DNA of 64,000 bases, taken from the NCBI GenBank assembly GCA_910584065.1, contig CAJTZN010000001.1, positions 62,001-126,000 on the forward strand. The letters are read 5' to 3'. This document shows positions 1 through 8,762 of this stretch, piece by piece. Source of the DNA: an uncultured Eubacterium sp. Lineage in GTDB: Bacteria > Bacillota > Clostridia > Lachnospirales > Lachnospiraceae. Under the pieces are notes generated by a model, which searched no databases, was not told where the DNA came from, and saw only the letters and a program-made list of their open reading frames with translations. The translations under genes were made by a program, and so were the position numbers. Position 1 is the first letter of the stretch, and every line of letters begins with the position of its first letter.

Positions 1-1
1 G

Positions 2-1294
2 ATCGTCGGGGAACTCGGTCTGGATGGGAACGTGGACGGTGTCCGCGGCACGCTTGCGATGGCTGTTATGGGGAAAAAAGAGGGGTTCGAAGCGATGCTC
101 CTGCCGCGGGTAAACGCGGGGGAAGCCGCTCTCGTTGACGGCCTGCGCGTCGTCGGCGTGGAAACCGTTTCCCAGGCGATCGCCTACATCCGGACGGGCG
201 AGGTGCCGTGTCCAGACACCGCCGTCAGCCGTTATGACCTGGAGCAGGGAGATCCGTACGCCGGGGAGCCGGATTTTAATGAAATCTACGGACAGGCGAG
301 GGCGAAACAGGCGTTGGAAACGGCGGTCAGCGGCGGGCATAATGTTCTGATGATCGGCGCACCCGGCACCGGAAAGACGATGTTAGCCAGACGGATTCCG
401 GGGATCATGCCCCGGCTGTCAAAGGAAGAAACACTGGAACTGACGAAAATATACAGTGTTGCCGGAATGCTGCGCGGTGACGTGCCGTTTATGACGAGGC
501 GTCCGTTTCGCGCGCCGCACCACACCGTTACGCCGGCAGCGCTGGCCGGCGGCGGGCGGGAGCCGTTTCCGGGAGAGGTTACGCTCGCGCACCACGGCGT
601 GCTCTTTTTAGACGAACTGCCCGAATTTTCCAGAAACACGCTGGAAATCCTGCGGCAGCCGATGGAAGAGGGGAAGATACAGATCGCGAGGTTGGGGAAA
701 TGTTTCGAGTACCCGGCTAAGATGACGGTCGTAGCCGCGATGAATCCGTGTAAATGCGGATATTTTCCCGATATGGCCCGGTGTCGCTGCACGCTCGGGC
801 AGGTGCGGAATTATCTCGCCCGCCTGAGTGAACCACTGCTTGATCGCATCGACATCTGTGTCGAGACCGAGAGGCAGGAAGGGCTGTTTGGCGGAGAGCG
901 CGGGGAGGACAGCGCGCGCATCCGGCAGCGGATCGTCCGGACGAGACAGATCCAGAAGGAGCGGTACCGCGCGGAGGCGATCGGGCTGAACAGCGAACTG
1001 GACGGCCATCTTCTCGAGAAATATTGTCGTTTGGGAGCGGAGGCAAAAAATCTGATGGAAGAACTCGTCAGACGGACCGGTCTCTCGGTGCGCGGGATGC
1101 AGCGGATGCTGCGCGTGGCGCGCACGCTCGCCGATATGAGAGAGCAGGACGGGATCGGCGAACGGGAACTTTTGGAAGCTTCCGCGTATAAAATGGTCAG
1201 CCACAAATACTGGGGGAGCGGCGATTTGTACGAGGAGAAGGTAAGGAAAATGACAGACGGTGAAGAGGAGACCGGAAGGGGGGTGGCGGAATGA
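2..1294 (+). CDS. comM: ComM/YifB-family Mg chelatase-like AAA+ ATPase (5' partial)
   Basis: The reading frame is open from base 2, so the gene starts upstream of the window; about 430 residues are visible and roughly 80 N-terminal residues are probably missing. The visible start is the end of the LonC-like N-domain. Then come an AAA+ module with Walker A GAPGTGKT (near base 355), the Walker B stretch VLFLDELPEF (near base 600), a cysteine-containing insert (NPCKCGYFPD) typical of the family, and the C-terminal Mg_chelatase_C helical domain. Family members are hexameric helicases that extend heteroduplex during natural transformation, although many non-transformable Clostridia carry them. The stop overlaps the dprA start by four bases (ATGA), so the two competence-type genes are probably co-translated. 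Confidence 0.93.
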   Translation: MVGELGLDGNVDGVRGTLAMAVMGKKEGFEAMLLPRVNAGEAALVDGLRVVGVETVSQAIAYIRTGEVPCPDTAVSRYDLEQGDPYAGEPDFNEIYGQARAKQALETAVSGGHNVLMIGAPGTGKTMLARRIPGIMPRLSKEETLELTKIYSVAGMLRGDVPFMTRRPFRAPHHTVTPAALAGGGREPFPGEVTLAHHGVLFLDELPEFSRNTLEILRQPMEEGKIQIARLGKCFEYPAKMTVVAAMNPCKCGYFPDMARCRCTLGQVRNYLARLSEPLLDRIDICVETERQEGLFGGERGEDSARIRQRIVRTRQIQKERYRAEAIGLNSELDGHLLEKYCRLGAEAKNLMEELVRRTGLSVRGMQRMLRVARTLADMREQDGIGERELLEASAYKMVSHKYWGSGDLYEEKVRKMTDGEEETGRGVAE

Positions 1295-1449
1295 CGGGAG
1301 AAGAGAATAAATGCCGGACGGTGGGAGAGGAAAGTCCTGCTGGGAAAGGCTTTTGTGATCAAATGACGAAAGAAGACAATAAGAGCCGGCCCCCGGGAGA
1401 GGCCTCCCCTGTCGGCAAAGGTTTTTGCGATCAAATGACGAAAGAAGAC
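1291..1449 (+). repeat. 72-bp in-frame tandem repeat at the 5' end of dprA
   Basis: Two full copies (1291-1362 and 1363-1434) and the first five codons of a third (from 1435) share the reading frame. The copies differ at scattered positions but share GGGAGAGG and a long 3' part ending in GATCAAATGACG. Each copy starts with ATG. Confidence 0.85.
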
Positions 1450-2520
1450 TATGAGTTTTGGCTCTGCGGGATACCTGGGATCGGCGCAAAAAAATTACTC
1501 AGGCTGCGCCGGGAGTTTCCAGCGGCAGAAGAAATTTTTACGGCGTCCGCGGACATCCTGAAAAAAGTTTCCGGCATAACTGAGAGGGATGTACATAATA
1601 TAGTGGAAAGCAGGAAAAAATACAACGCCGGGTACTGGAAGAAGAAACTGGGCGGGTACGGAATGAAATGCGCGGGCATTTTTTCCCCCGTATATCCGGA
1701 GGGATGCAGGCATCTGTACCAGCCGCCGAAGCGGTTATTTTATATAGGAAAGCTGCCGGAGGAACGATACCGGGTGGCCGTCGTGGGGGCGAGGGACTGT
1801 TCCCTCTACGGCAGGGAGACGGCGCGCGCGTTTTCTGCCCGCCTGGCGTCATGCGGCGTCGCGGTCATCAGCGGCATGGCGCGGGGCATCGACGGTTGGG
1901 CGCACCAGGGGGCGCTGGAAGGGGGCGGAACTACGTACGCCGTGCTGGGAAACGGCGCGGAAATCTGTTACCCGAAAGAGCACGAGCGGCTGTATCGCAG
2001 TATCGTGCGCCGCGGCGGGATCATTTCCGAATATCCGCCGGGGACGGAGGCGAGACCGTCGTTTTTTCCGATGCGCAACCGCATTATCAGCGCCCTGTCG
2101 GACGGCGTGCTTGTCGTGGAGGCGAGAGCGAAGAGCGGCTCGCTCATAACGGCAGACCTCGCGCTCGAGCAGGGAAAGGAAGTTTTTGTCATTCCCGGCA
2201 GGGCCGGGGACGCACTGAGCGAAGGGTGCAATAACCTGATCAAACAGGGAGCCTGTCTGGTTACGGAGCCGGAAGAAATCATGGATTGTCTCGGAATTTT
2301 GATTCCCAAAGAAATGAAAAATTTTAGAAATTTGAATATACGGCTTGAAACAAAAGAAAAAATGGTGTATGATAGTTTAGGTTTTGAGCCAAAACATATA
2401 AGTGTACTTGCAGAGGAACAAAAGATGGAACAGGCGGAAATCATGCGGTGTCTGTTACTTCTATTGAAATATGGGATGATTCTCGAGATCGGGAATCATT
2501 ATTATGTGAAAAGGAAATAA
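1291..2520 (+). CDS. dprA: DNA-processing protein DprA/Smf with repeated N-terminal extension
   Basis: The 409-residue product has the DprA Rossmann fold: VAVVGAR, then SGMARGIDGWAH, YAVLGNG, SEYPPG, MRNRIISALSDGVLVVEA and a GSLITADLALEQGK stretch, which binds single-stranded DNA and loads RecA. A short HhH-like region (IPGIGAKKLLRL) precedes it, and the last 60 or so residues look like a winged helix. The first 48 residues are odd: two 24-residue copies (period 72 bp) beginning MTGEENK and MTKEDNK and both ending GKGFCDQ, followed by a third MTKED where normal DprA begins at M49 (base 1435). I keep the start at 1291 because GGAAGGGGGG lies just upstream and it overlaps comM by ATGA; the ATGs at 1363 and 1435 have poorer ribosome binding sites. 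Confidence 0.93.
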   Translation: MTGEENKCRTVGEESPAGKGFCDQMTKEDNKSRPPGEASPVGKGFCDQMTKEDYEFWLCGIPGIGAKKLLRLRREFPAAEEIFTASADILKKVSGITERDVHNIVESRKKYNAGYWKKKLGGYGMKCAGIFSPVYPEGCRHLYQPPKRLFYIGKLPEERYRVAVVGARDCSLYGRETARAFSARLASCGVAVISGMARGIDGWAHQGALEGGGTTYAVLGNGAEICYPKEHERLYRSIVRRGGIISEYPPGTEARPSFFPMRNRIISALSDGVLVVEARAKSGSLITADLALEQGKEVFVIPGRAGDALSEGCNNLIKQGACLVTEPEEIMDCLGILIPKEMKNFRNLNIRLETKEKMVYDSLGFEPKHISVLAEEQKMEQAEIMRCLLLLLKYGMILEIGNHYYVKRK

Positions 2521-2535
2521 AGGGGGCTATGTGAG

Positions 2536-4620
2536 ATGGCTAAGAACTTGATAATCGTCGAGTCTCCGGCGAAATCGAAAACCATCAAAAAATTTTTGGG
2601 AAGCAACTATATGGTGGTGGCTTCCAACGGACACGTAAGGGATTTGCCGAAGAGCCAGATGGGTGTCGATTTTGAAAATGATTTTGAGCCGAAGTATATT
2701 ACGATACGGGGAAAGGGGGAACTTCTCGCATCGCTCCGGAAAGAAGTAAAAAAAGCAGACAGAGTGTATCTGGCGACCGACCCCGACCGCGAGGGGGAAG
2801 CGATTTCCTGGCATTTATGCCATGCGCTGAAGCTGGATCCGAAAAAAACGAGACGCATTACGTTTAACGAGATTACAAAAAATGCCGTGAGGCAGGCGAT
2901 CAAGGAGTCCCGGGAGATCGATATGGATCTGGTGGACGCCCAGCAGGCCAGGCGCGTGCTCGACCGCATGGTGGGATATTCGATCAGTCCGCTTCTGTGG
3001 CAGAAAGTAAAACGGGGATTGAGCGCCGGCCGCGTGCAGTCGGTCGCGCTGCGCATCATCGCGGACCGGGAGGCGGAGATTGACGCGTTCATACCGAGCG
3101 AGTACTGGTCGCTTGAGGCTTCGTTTGCCGTTAAGGGAAGTAAAAAACCACTGATTGCCAAATATTATGGAAATCCGAAAAAACAGGAAAATATAAGCAA
3201 ACAGGAGATGGATGACATCGTTCACGCGCTGGAGGGTGCCGTGTACGAAGTTTCGGATATCAAAAAGGGTGAGAGGACAAAAAAACCGCCGCTGCCGTTT
3301 ACCACGAGTACGCTGCAGCAGGAATGTTCTAAAAATCTAAATTTCGCGACGCAGAAAACGATGCGTGTGGCGCAGCAGCTCTACGAGGGAGTGGCAGTCA
3401 AAGGAAAAGGGACCATCGGCCTGATCACGTATCTGCGAACCGATTCTACCCGTATATCGGATGAGGCGGACAGCGAGTGCCGGGCGTTCATCCGCGAAAA
3501 TTACGGAGAGGAAAATATCGGTTCTGTCAACAAACCCATAAAAGAAGACAAAAAAATCCAGGATGCCCACGAGGCTATCCGTCCTACGTATGTCGAACTG
3601 ACACCGGCGATGGTGAAAGATTCCCTGTCGAGGGATCAGTTCCGCCTGTATCAGATCATTTGGAAACGATTTGTGGCGAGCCGGATGAAAGGAGCCAGAT
3701 ACGAGACGACTTCCGTGAAGATCGACGCCGGGGAGTACCGCTTTACGAGTTCAGGTTCCAAAATTGTATTTCCGGGGTTTTTAGCCGTATACCAGAATGA
3801 CGAGGACAAGGCGGATAACAATGCCGTGCTCCATAAGGTGAGCGAGGGCACGGTATTTCGTGATGCCGTTCTGGAACCGGAGCAGCATTTTACGCAGCCG
3901 CCCGCCCACTACACCGAGGCGTCGCTCGTGAAAGCGCTGGAAGAACTGGGGATCGGCCGTCCGAGTACGTATGCCCCGACGATCACGACGCTGATCGCCC
4001 GCCGCTATGTGGCGAAGGAGCAGAAAAACCTGTATCTCTCGGAACTGGGCGATATTGTGAACCAGATCATGACAAGCGCCTTTTCAAGTATCGTTGACGT
4101 GAACTTCACGGCAACGATGGAACTGCTTTTGGACGGCGTGGCCGAGGGAACTGTGGAGTGGAAAAATATCATCCGGAACTTTTATCCCGATCTGGAAAAA
4201 GCAGTCAGCCACGCGGAACAGGCGCTGGAAAAAATTGAGATCGAAGATGAAGTGACCGATACGATCTGTGAGAACTGCGGGAGGAACATGGTGATCAAAT
4301 ACGGGCCGCACGGGAAATTTCTGGCATGTCCGGGATTTCCGGACTGTCGCAACACAAAACCGTATTTTGAAAAGATCGGCGTAACGTGCAATAAATGCGG
4401 CGGTGAGATCGTCATCAAGAAAACGCAAAAGGGCAGAAGGTATTATGGATGTGAAAATTATCCGGAGTGTGATGTTATGATGTGGCAGAGGCCCTCGGAT
4501 CAATCCTGCCCCAAATGCGGAAATTTCCTGCTGGAAAAAGGGAACAAACTCGTCTGCGCCGACGCGTCATGCGGCTTCAAGAAGGAAAAAGAAGCGGTTT
4601 CCGAAGAAGAGAAGAAATGA
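2536..4620 (+). CDS. topA: DNA topoisomerase I (type IA)
   Basis: The 694-residue enzyme relaxes negative supercoils. The Toprim domain begins at once (IIVESPAKSKTI, with the catalytic Glu at about residue 9) and holds the acidic triad TDPDREGE near residues 80-86. The active-site tyrosine lies in GLITYLRTDSTR (about Y299). Three C-terminal zinc-ribbon modules start near residues 578 (CENCG), 618 (CNKCG) and 658 (CPKCG). The start follows AAAGGGGGCTATGTGAG at normal distance. It sits 15 bp after dprA, the classic Firmicutes order. The genes trmFO, xerC, hslVU and codY, which separate topA from flgB in Bacillus subtilis, are absent here. Confidence 0.97.
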   Translation: MAKNLIIVESPAKSKTIKKFLGSNYMVVASNGHVRDLPKSQMGVDFENDFEPKYITIRGKGELLASLRKEVKKADRVYLATDPDREGEAISWHLCHALKLDPKKTRRITFNEITKNAVRQAIKESREIDMDLVDAQQARRVLDRMVGYSISPLLWQKVKRGLSAGRVQSVALRIIADREAEIDAFIPSEYWSLEASFAVKGSKKPLIAKYYGNPKKQENISKQEMDDIVHALEGAVYEVSDIKKGERTKKPPLPFTTSTLQQECSKNLNFATQKTMRVAQQLYEGVAVKGKGTIGLITYLRTDSTRISDEADSECRAFIRENYGEENIGSVNKPIKEDKKIQDAHEAIRPTYVELTPAMVKDSLSRDQFRLYQIIWKRFVASRMKGARYETTSVKIDAGEYRFTSSGSKIVFPGFLAVYQNDEDKADNNAVLHKVSEGTVFRDAVLEPEQHFTQPPAHYTEASLVKALEELGIGRPSTYAPTITTLIARRYVAKEQKNLYLSELGDIVNQIMTSAFSSIVDVNFTATMELLLDGVAEGTVEWKNIIRNFYPDLEKAVSHAEQALEKIEIEDEVTDTICENCGRNMVIKYGPHGKFLACPGFPDCRNTKPYFEKIGVTCNKCGGEIVIKKTQKGRRYYGCENYPECDVMMWQRPSDQSCPKCGNFLLEKGNKLVCADASCGFKKEKEAVSEEEKK

Positions 4621-4641
4621 AAAGTGCTTGTCAAGTAGTAC

Positions 4642-4670
4642 TTGAATTATTTTTTGAACTATGATAAAAT
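4642..4670 (+). promoter_or_regulatory. Predicted vegetative promoter of the fla/che cluster
   Basis: The -35 box TTGAAT (4642-4647) and -10 box TAAAAT (4665-4670) are separated by exactly 17 bp. It lies between topA and flgB, about 70 bp upstream of flgB, and is the only good promoter in this spacer. No sigma-28 motif is seen here, so early flagellar genes probably use the housekeeping sigma factor. Confidence 0.65.
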
Positions 4671-4737
4671 GAATTTTGATGGAGTCCTTTGTGCTTTTGT
4701 GTGGATCAATGAGACTGAATAGGAAAGGATGAGAGAG

Positions 4738-5127
4738 ATGGTTCTGTCTAACGCATATAATTACGTGAATGTGTTAAGCAAGGCGGCAGATGCGAGCTGG
4801 ACGAGAAATGATATCCTCGCCAACAATATTGCCAACGCGGACACGCCTAATTTCAAAAGAAAAGATGTACAGTTTGAGACATATCTGGCCAATTTGGTCG
4901 CGGGAACGGACTCGCTTGATGAGACGGTCGCGGGACTGGATCTGAATGAGTTGAACTGCACTACATATACAGACCAGGTGAATCTGAGTTACCGCTATGA
5001 CGGGAATAATGTCGATATGAATACAGAAAGTGTGGAGCTTGCCAAAAACCAGCTTAAGTACTATACGCTGATGAATTCCATGAATCAGGAGTTCTCACGG
5101 CTTAAGACGGCGCTTAAGACAAGCTGA
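4738..5127 (+). CDS. flgB: Flagellar basal-body rod protein FlgB
   Basis: A proximal rod subunit exported by the flagellar type III apparatus. The N-terminal signature is clear: short helix, then RNDILANNIANADTPNFKRKDV, the ANNIAN..T core shared by axial proteins, and the C-terminal helix VDMNTESVELAKNQLKYYTLMN, where axial proteins coil together. Length, about 129 residues, is typical. I chose the ATG at 4738 because AAAGGA (4724-4729) is eight bases away; the ATG at 4729 overlaps that site. It is the first gene of the flagellar cluster. Confidence 0.95.
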   Translation: MVLSNAYNYVNVLSKAADASWTRNDILANNIANADTPNFKRKDVQFETYLANLVAGTDSLDETVAGLDLNELNCTTYTDQVNLSYRYDGNNVDMNTESVELAKNQLKYYTLMNSMNQEFSRLKTALKTS

Positions 5128-5220
5128 TTTTGTTGTGTGGATTTTTAGGGCGTTCGATACCGGGTAGGAAAGTAAGGCGAAAATCATTACAGTATAATAT
5201 TACAGAAAGAAGTGATCGGA

Positions 5221-5658
5221 TTGTCAGTTTTTGGAGCAATGGACATGAGCGCCACGGGGATGACGGCGCAGCAGGTGCGCAGCGACATCATCGCGCAGAA
5301 CCTCGCAAATGTGAATACGACACGCGATGCGAATGGACATGTATACAGGCGCAAAACAGTAGTGTTTGAGGAGAAGAGTTTTCCGACGTTCCGGGAATCA
5401 CTGAGTTACGCGACCGGCCATATCGGGAAGGGCGTAAAGGTGACGGAGATTGTAGAAGATCCGTCCGACGGAAATCTCGTTTACGATCCGTCGCATCCCG
5501 ATGCGAACGAGGACGGCTATGTGATGTATCCGAATGTCAATACCGTGACGGAGATGACAAACATGATCGACGCGACACGGGCGTACGAAGCAAATGTCAC
5601 GGTTTTAAATTCCACAAAAGGAATGGCGCTGAAAGCGTTAGAACTTGGAGGCGCGTGA
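5221..5658 (+). CDS. flgC: Flagellar basal-body rod protein FlgC
   Basis: A proximal rod protein of about 145 residues. It begins SVFGAMDMSATGMTAQQVRS, the family N-terminus, and continues DIIAQNLANVNTTRDANGH; the C-terminus carries PNVNTVTEMTNMIDATRAYEAN, the conserved D0 helix. I start it at TTG 5221, because that gives the family-like N-terminus and follows AGAAAGAAGTGATC, a near-complete complement of the 16S 3' end. A GTG at 5212 is in frame but lies inside that ribosome binding site. Confidence 0.92.
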   Translation: MSVFGAMDMSATGMTAQQVRSDIIAQNLANVNTTRDANGHVYRRKTVVFEEKSFPTFRESLSYATGHIGKGVKVTEIVEDPSDGNLVYDPSHPDANEDGYVMYPNVNTVTEMTNMIDATRAYEANVTVLNSTKGMALKALELGGA

Positions 5659-5720
5659 TGAACGCGTCTGGTTGCGGTGAGGGTGTGTGATCAAGAAGAG
5701 GAAAAGAGGGGTATCAGACG

Positions 5721-6041
5721 ATGAACATTAGTCAGGTTTTGGGAATTGACCGCTTATCGGAAGTGAGCAGGTATGGCAGTACGACAGATACAGAAATAAA
5801 AACATCGGGGCAGGAAACGTTTGAAAGTATTCTCTCATCGGCTATGAAGATGGTAAACGAGACGGATCAGTTGTCCAATGCGGCGGAAGAAGAAGAGATC
5901 CGCTTCTCCATCGGAGAGACTGATAACTGGCACGATCTGATGGTTGCCCAGCAGAAAGCGAATATTTCGCTGCAGTACACGGTCGCTGTGAAGAACACGG
6001 CGATAGAAGCCTATAAGACACTGCTTAACATGCAGTTCTAA
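5721..6041 (+). CDS. fliE: Flagellar hook-basal body protein FliE
   Basis: FliE joins the MS ring to the rod. The 106-residue product has the usual two parts: a variable, Ser/Thr-rich N-terminus with ETFESILSSAMKMVNETDQLSNAA, and a conserved C-terminus, DLMVAQQKANISLQYTVAVKNTAIEAYKTLLNMQF, here cited as residues 72-106. It starts at ATG 5721 after AGAGGGG and sits between flgC and fliF, as in most Firmicutes. Confidence 0.93.
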   Translation: MNISQVLGIDRLSEVSRYGSTTDTEIKTSGQETFESILSSAMKMVNETDQLSNAAEEEEIRFSIGETDNWHDLMVAQQKANISLQYTVAVKNTAIEAYKTLLNMQF

Positions 6042-6104
6042 GCGTTTTTTTAGTGCGCTGGCGGGGATTAGAATACTTTACCACAGTTAGGAGCGATGAA
6101 GTTT

Positions 6105-7730
6105 ATGATGGATCAGTTGATCGCCATTAAAGATAAAGTGATTTCTTGGTGGAATAATTATACGACGAAACAGAAAACGATCATTACCTGCGTTACGCTG
6201 GCGGTCTTTTTTCTGTTAGTTTTATTGTCTTATTTGCTGACAAGACCGACTTATACACATCTTGCTACGCTGTCGGACGGCGCGCTGGCTAGTAAGCTGT
6301 CGGACGCGTTGACGGAAAAAGGCGTGAATTATGAAATGGAGACCGACACTTCGGGAACGACAAGTTTTCAAGTGGAACAGTCCGATTACTCAGACGCGGT
6401 TCTCACGATGGGATCCCAGGGCATCGTGGATAAAGATATGACATGGGAGGACGCGCTGAAAAGCGATATGACGACATCTTCGCTTGAAAAGCATACGAAG
6501 ATCACGCTGGCGCTGCAGTCGTCGATCAAGGAAAATCTGTTGAACTTTGACGGGGTGGAAGATGCATCCGTCATCATAGACCGAAGAGAGGATGATAATA
6601 CGATCCGCTCGGAAAAGGAGGAAACGGCAGTCAGCGTTACGCTCCGTGTGGCAAACGGCAAGGAAATCGAAACGGAAGTGGCACGGGCGATGGCCTTCTA
6701 TCTCACGAATGCCGTCGGCAATACGACGACCGACAATGTCGTGATCGTGGATACGACCGGAAACCTGCTGTATGGCGCGAAGACCGACAATACGCTGGGT
6801 GGAACTGTTTCGGGCCTGGAAGATTACAAGGCAAAGCTTCAGCGCACATTCGCGGAGAGGACCGAGAGGATCCTTTTGAAAGCGGGATATGACGATGCGG
6901 CTGTCAGTGAGATGGCGATTGATTACAATATGGATAAAGTCACCGAGCTTTATACGGAATATTCCGTGCCGGAAGGACAGGACCAGGGTTACTATTCCCA
7001 CTCGTACGAGTATAAGTCAAACGGCCAGTCCGGGAGCGGAGGCCCGCCGGGAACGGATTCCAATGCCGAGGAAACGGATTACATGCTGCAAAACAACGGC
7101 TCCACGAATACGGAGACCGTTCTGAATAAATATGATTATCTTCCGAATGAGGATGTGAAAAACATTGAGCACGAAGTGGGTGCGGTGAACCAGGAGGAAT
7201 CTTCGATCGGTATCGTTCTCACGACGTACCGCAGGGTTTCGGAGGAAGCGCTTCGGGAACAGGGAGCGCTCGACAATATGACATTTGACCAGTACATCGA
7301 GCAGAACAGCGCGGTTACGCCGTTAGATGTGCCGGAAGGGTTAGTGGAACTCGTGGCGGCTTCGACCGGTATCGCGGCGAATAATATTTCGATCCGGGTA
7401 CAGGAAAAACCGGTATTTGAGGCGGCAGAGGAGTCGAGCTTCGTTGGAAGCTTTACCAATTACCTGATGATCATCCTTACGGTATTGATCGGTGCCCTGC
7501 TCATCTTCGTGATCATCCGCGGAACATCGCCGGTAGAAGTGACGGAGATGGAGCCGGAACTTTCGGTAGAGGATTTGCTCGCGACGACGGCGGAAGAGGG
7601 TGAGAGCCTCGAGGAGATCGAATTTGGAGAGAAATCGGAGACGAGAACTCTGATAGAGAAGTTTGTTGATGAAAATCCGGATGCGGTGGCGTCGCTGCTG
7701 CGAAACTGGATCAATGAAGATTGGGGGTAA
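6105..7730 (+). CDS. fliF: Flagellar MS-ring protein FliF
   Basis: The 541-residue protein forms the MS ring in the cytoplasmic membrane, around the export gate. A first membrane helix lies at residues 25-46 and a second near 450-470, bracketing the YscJ/FliF ring-building motifs (TYTHLATLSDGALASKLSDAL) and a linker rich in Ser, Gly and Asn. The acidic C-terminal tail after the second helix is the FliG-binding segment. The start is uncertain: TAGGAG at 6088-6093 is only two bases from ATG 6096 but 11 from ATG 6105, so I prefer 6105. Confidence 0.95.
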   Translation: MMDQLIAIKDKVISWWNNYTTKQKTIITCVTLAVFFLLVLLSYLLTRPTYTHLATLSDGALASKLSDALTEKGVNYEMETDTSGTTSFQVEQSDYSDAVLTMGSQGIVDKDMTWEDALKSDMTTSSLEKHTKITLALQSSIKENLLNFDGVEDASVIIDRREDDNTIRSEKEETAVSVTLRVANGKEIETEVARAMAFYLTNAVGNTTTDNVVIVDTTGNLLYGAKTDNTLGGTVSGLEDYKAKLQRTFAERTERILLKAGYDDAAVSEMAIDYNMDKVTELYTEYSVPEGQDQGYYSHSYEYKSNGQSGSGGPPGTDSNAEETDYMLQNNGSTNTETVLNKYDYLPNEDVKNIEHEVGAVNQEESSIGIVLTTYRRVSEEALREQGALDNMTFDQYIEQNSAVTPLDVPEGLVELVAASTGIAANNISIRVQEKPVFEAAEESSFVGSFTNYLMIILTVLIGALLIFVIIRGTSPVEVTEMEPELSVEDLLATTAEEGESLEEIEFGEKSETRTLIEKFVDENPDAVASLLRNWINEDWG

Positions 7731-7736
7731 AGACAG

Positions 7737-8762
7737 ATGGCTCATGCGCGTACAGTTTCGATTTCTGAAATGGACGGCGTTCAAAAGGCCGCGATACTTT
7801 TGATCACGCTCGGCCCGGAGAAGGCGGCTACCGTTTTTAAACACTTAAAAGAAGATGAGATTGAACAGCTTACATTGGAGATTGCCAATATCCGGAATGT
7901 GACGCCGGCAGAGAAAGAAGCTGTTTTGAATGAGTTCTATGAAGTATGTCTGGCCCAGCAGTATATCGAAGAGGGCGGGATCGGGTACGCCAAGGACCTG
8001 CTTCAGAAAGCACTCGGAGAAGAGAAGGCGAAAGAGGTGCTCGGCAAGCTTACGGCGTCCTTGCAGGTTCGTCCGTTTGAATTTATACGTAAGACAGAGG
8101 CGTCCCAGATCCTCAACTTTATTCAGGATGAGCATCCGCAGACGATCGCCCTGATCTTATCGTACCTGTCCCCGACGCAGGCGGCGGGTATCATCAGTAC
8201 GCTCACGCCGGATAAGCAGACCGATGTGGCAAAGCGTATTGCCCTGATGGACCGGACGTCTCCCGATGTCATCAAGGAGGTGGAGAATATTTTGGAACAG
8301 AAACTTTCTTCCCTTGTCAATCAGGATTACACGATCGTCGGTGGTATCGATTCGATCGTAGAGGTGTTGAACACCGTAGACCGTGGAACAGAAAAGCATA
8401 TTATGGAAAACCTGGAGATCGAGGAGCCGGAACTGGCAGACGAGATCCGCAAGAAAATGTTCGTATTCGAGGACATTCTCATGCTGGACGACCGCTCGAT
8501 TCAGCGTGTGCTGCGTGAGGTGGAGAACAGCGAGCTGGCTATCGCCCTCAAAGGCGCGAACGAAGATGTGCAGAACGTTATCTTCAACAATATGTCAACC
8601 CGTTTGTCCGCGATGATCCGGGAGGATATGGAATATATGGGACCTGTCCGTATGAAAGATGTGGAAGAGGCACAGCAGAAGATCGTTAATGTGATCCGAA
8701 AACTTGAGGATTCCGGTGAGATCGTCATTTCGAGAGGCGGAGGTGACGAGATCGTTGTCTAA
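7737..8762 (+). CDS. fliG: Flagellar motor switch protein FliG
   Basis: FliG is the rotor subunit that takes torque from the MotA/MotB stator. The 341 residues cover the N-domain that binds FliF (GVQKAAILLITLGPEKAA), the middle domain with EHPQTIALILSYL, and the C-terminal torque domain (FVFEDILMLDDRSIQRVLREV), which keeps the charged ridge. It starts six bases after fliF. Its last bases contain GGAGGTGA, which is also the ribosome binding site of fliH. Confidence 0.97.
   Translation: MAHARTVSISEMDGVQKAAILLITLGPEKAATVFKHLKEDEIEQLTLEIANIRNVTPAEKEAVLNEFYEVCLAQQYIEEGGIGYAKDLLQKALGEEKAKEVLGKLTASLQVRPFEFIRKTEASQILNFIQDEHPQTIALILSYLSPTQAAGIISTLTPDKQTDVAKRIALMDRTSPDVIKEVENILEQKLSSLVNQDYTIVGGIDSIVEVLNTVDRGTEKHIMENLEIEEPELADEIRKKMFVFEDILMLDDRSIQRVLREVENSELAIALKGANEDVQNVIFNNMSTRLSAMIREDMEYMGPVRMKDVEEAQQKIVNVIRKLEDSGEIVISRGGGDEIVV

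Noticed and set aside
608..1489. Minus-strand ORF of 293 codons across comM and dprA
   Set aside because: It mirrors strongly supported genes, has no ribosome binding site and shows no family pattern; the repetition in its sequence is the dprA repeat read backwards.
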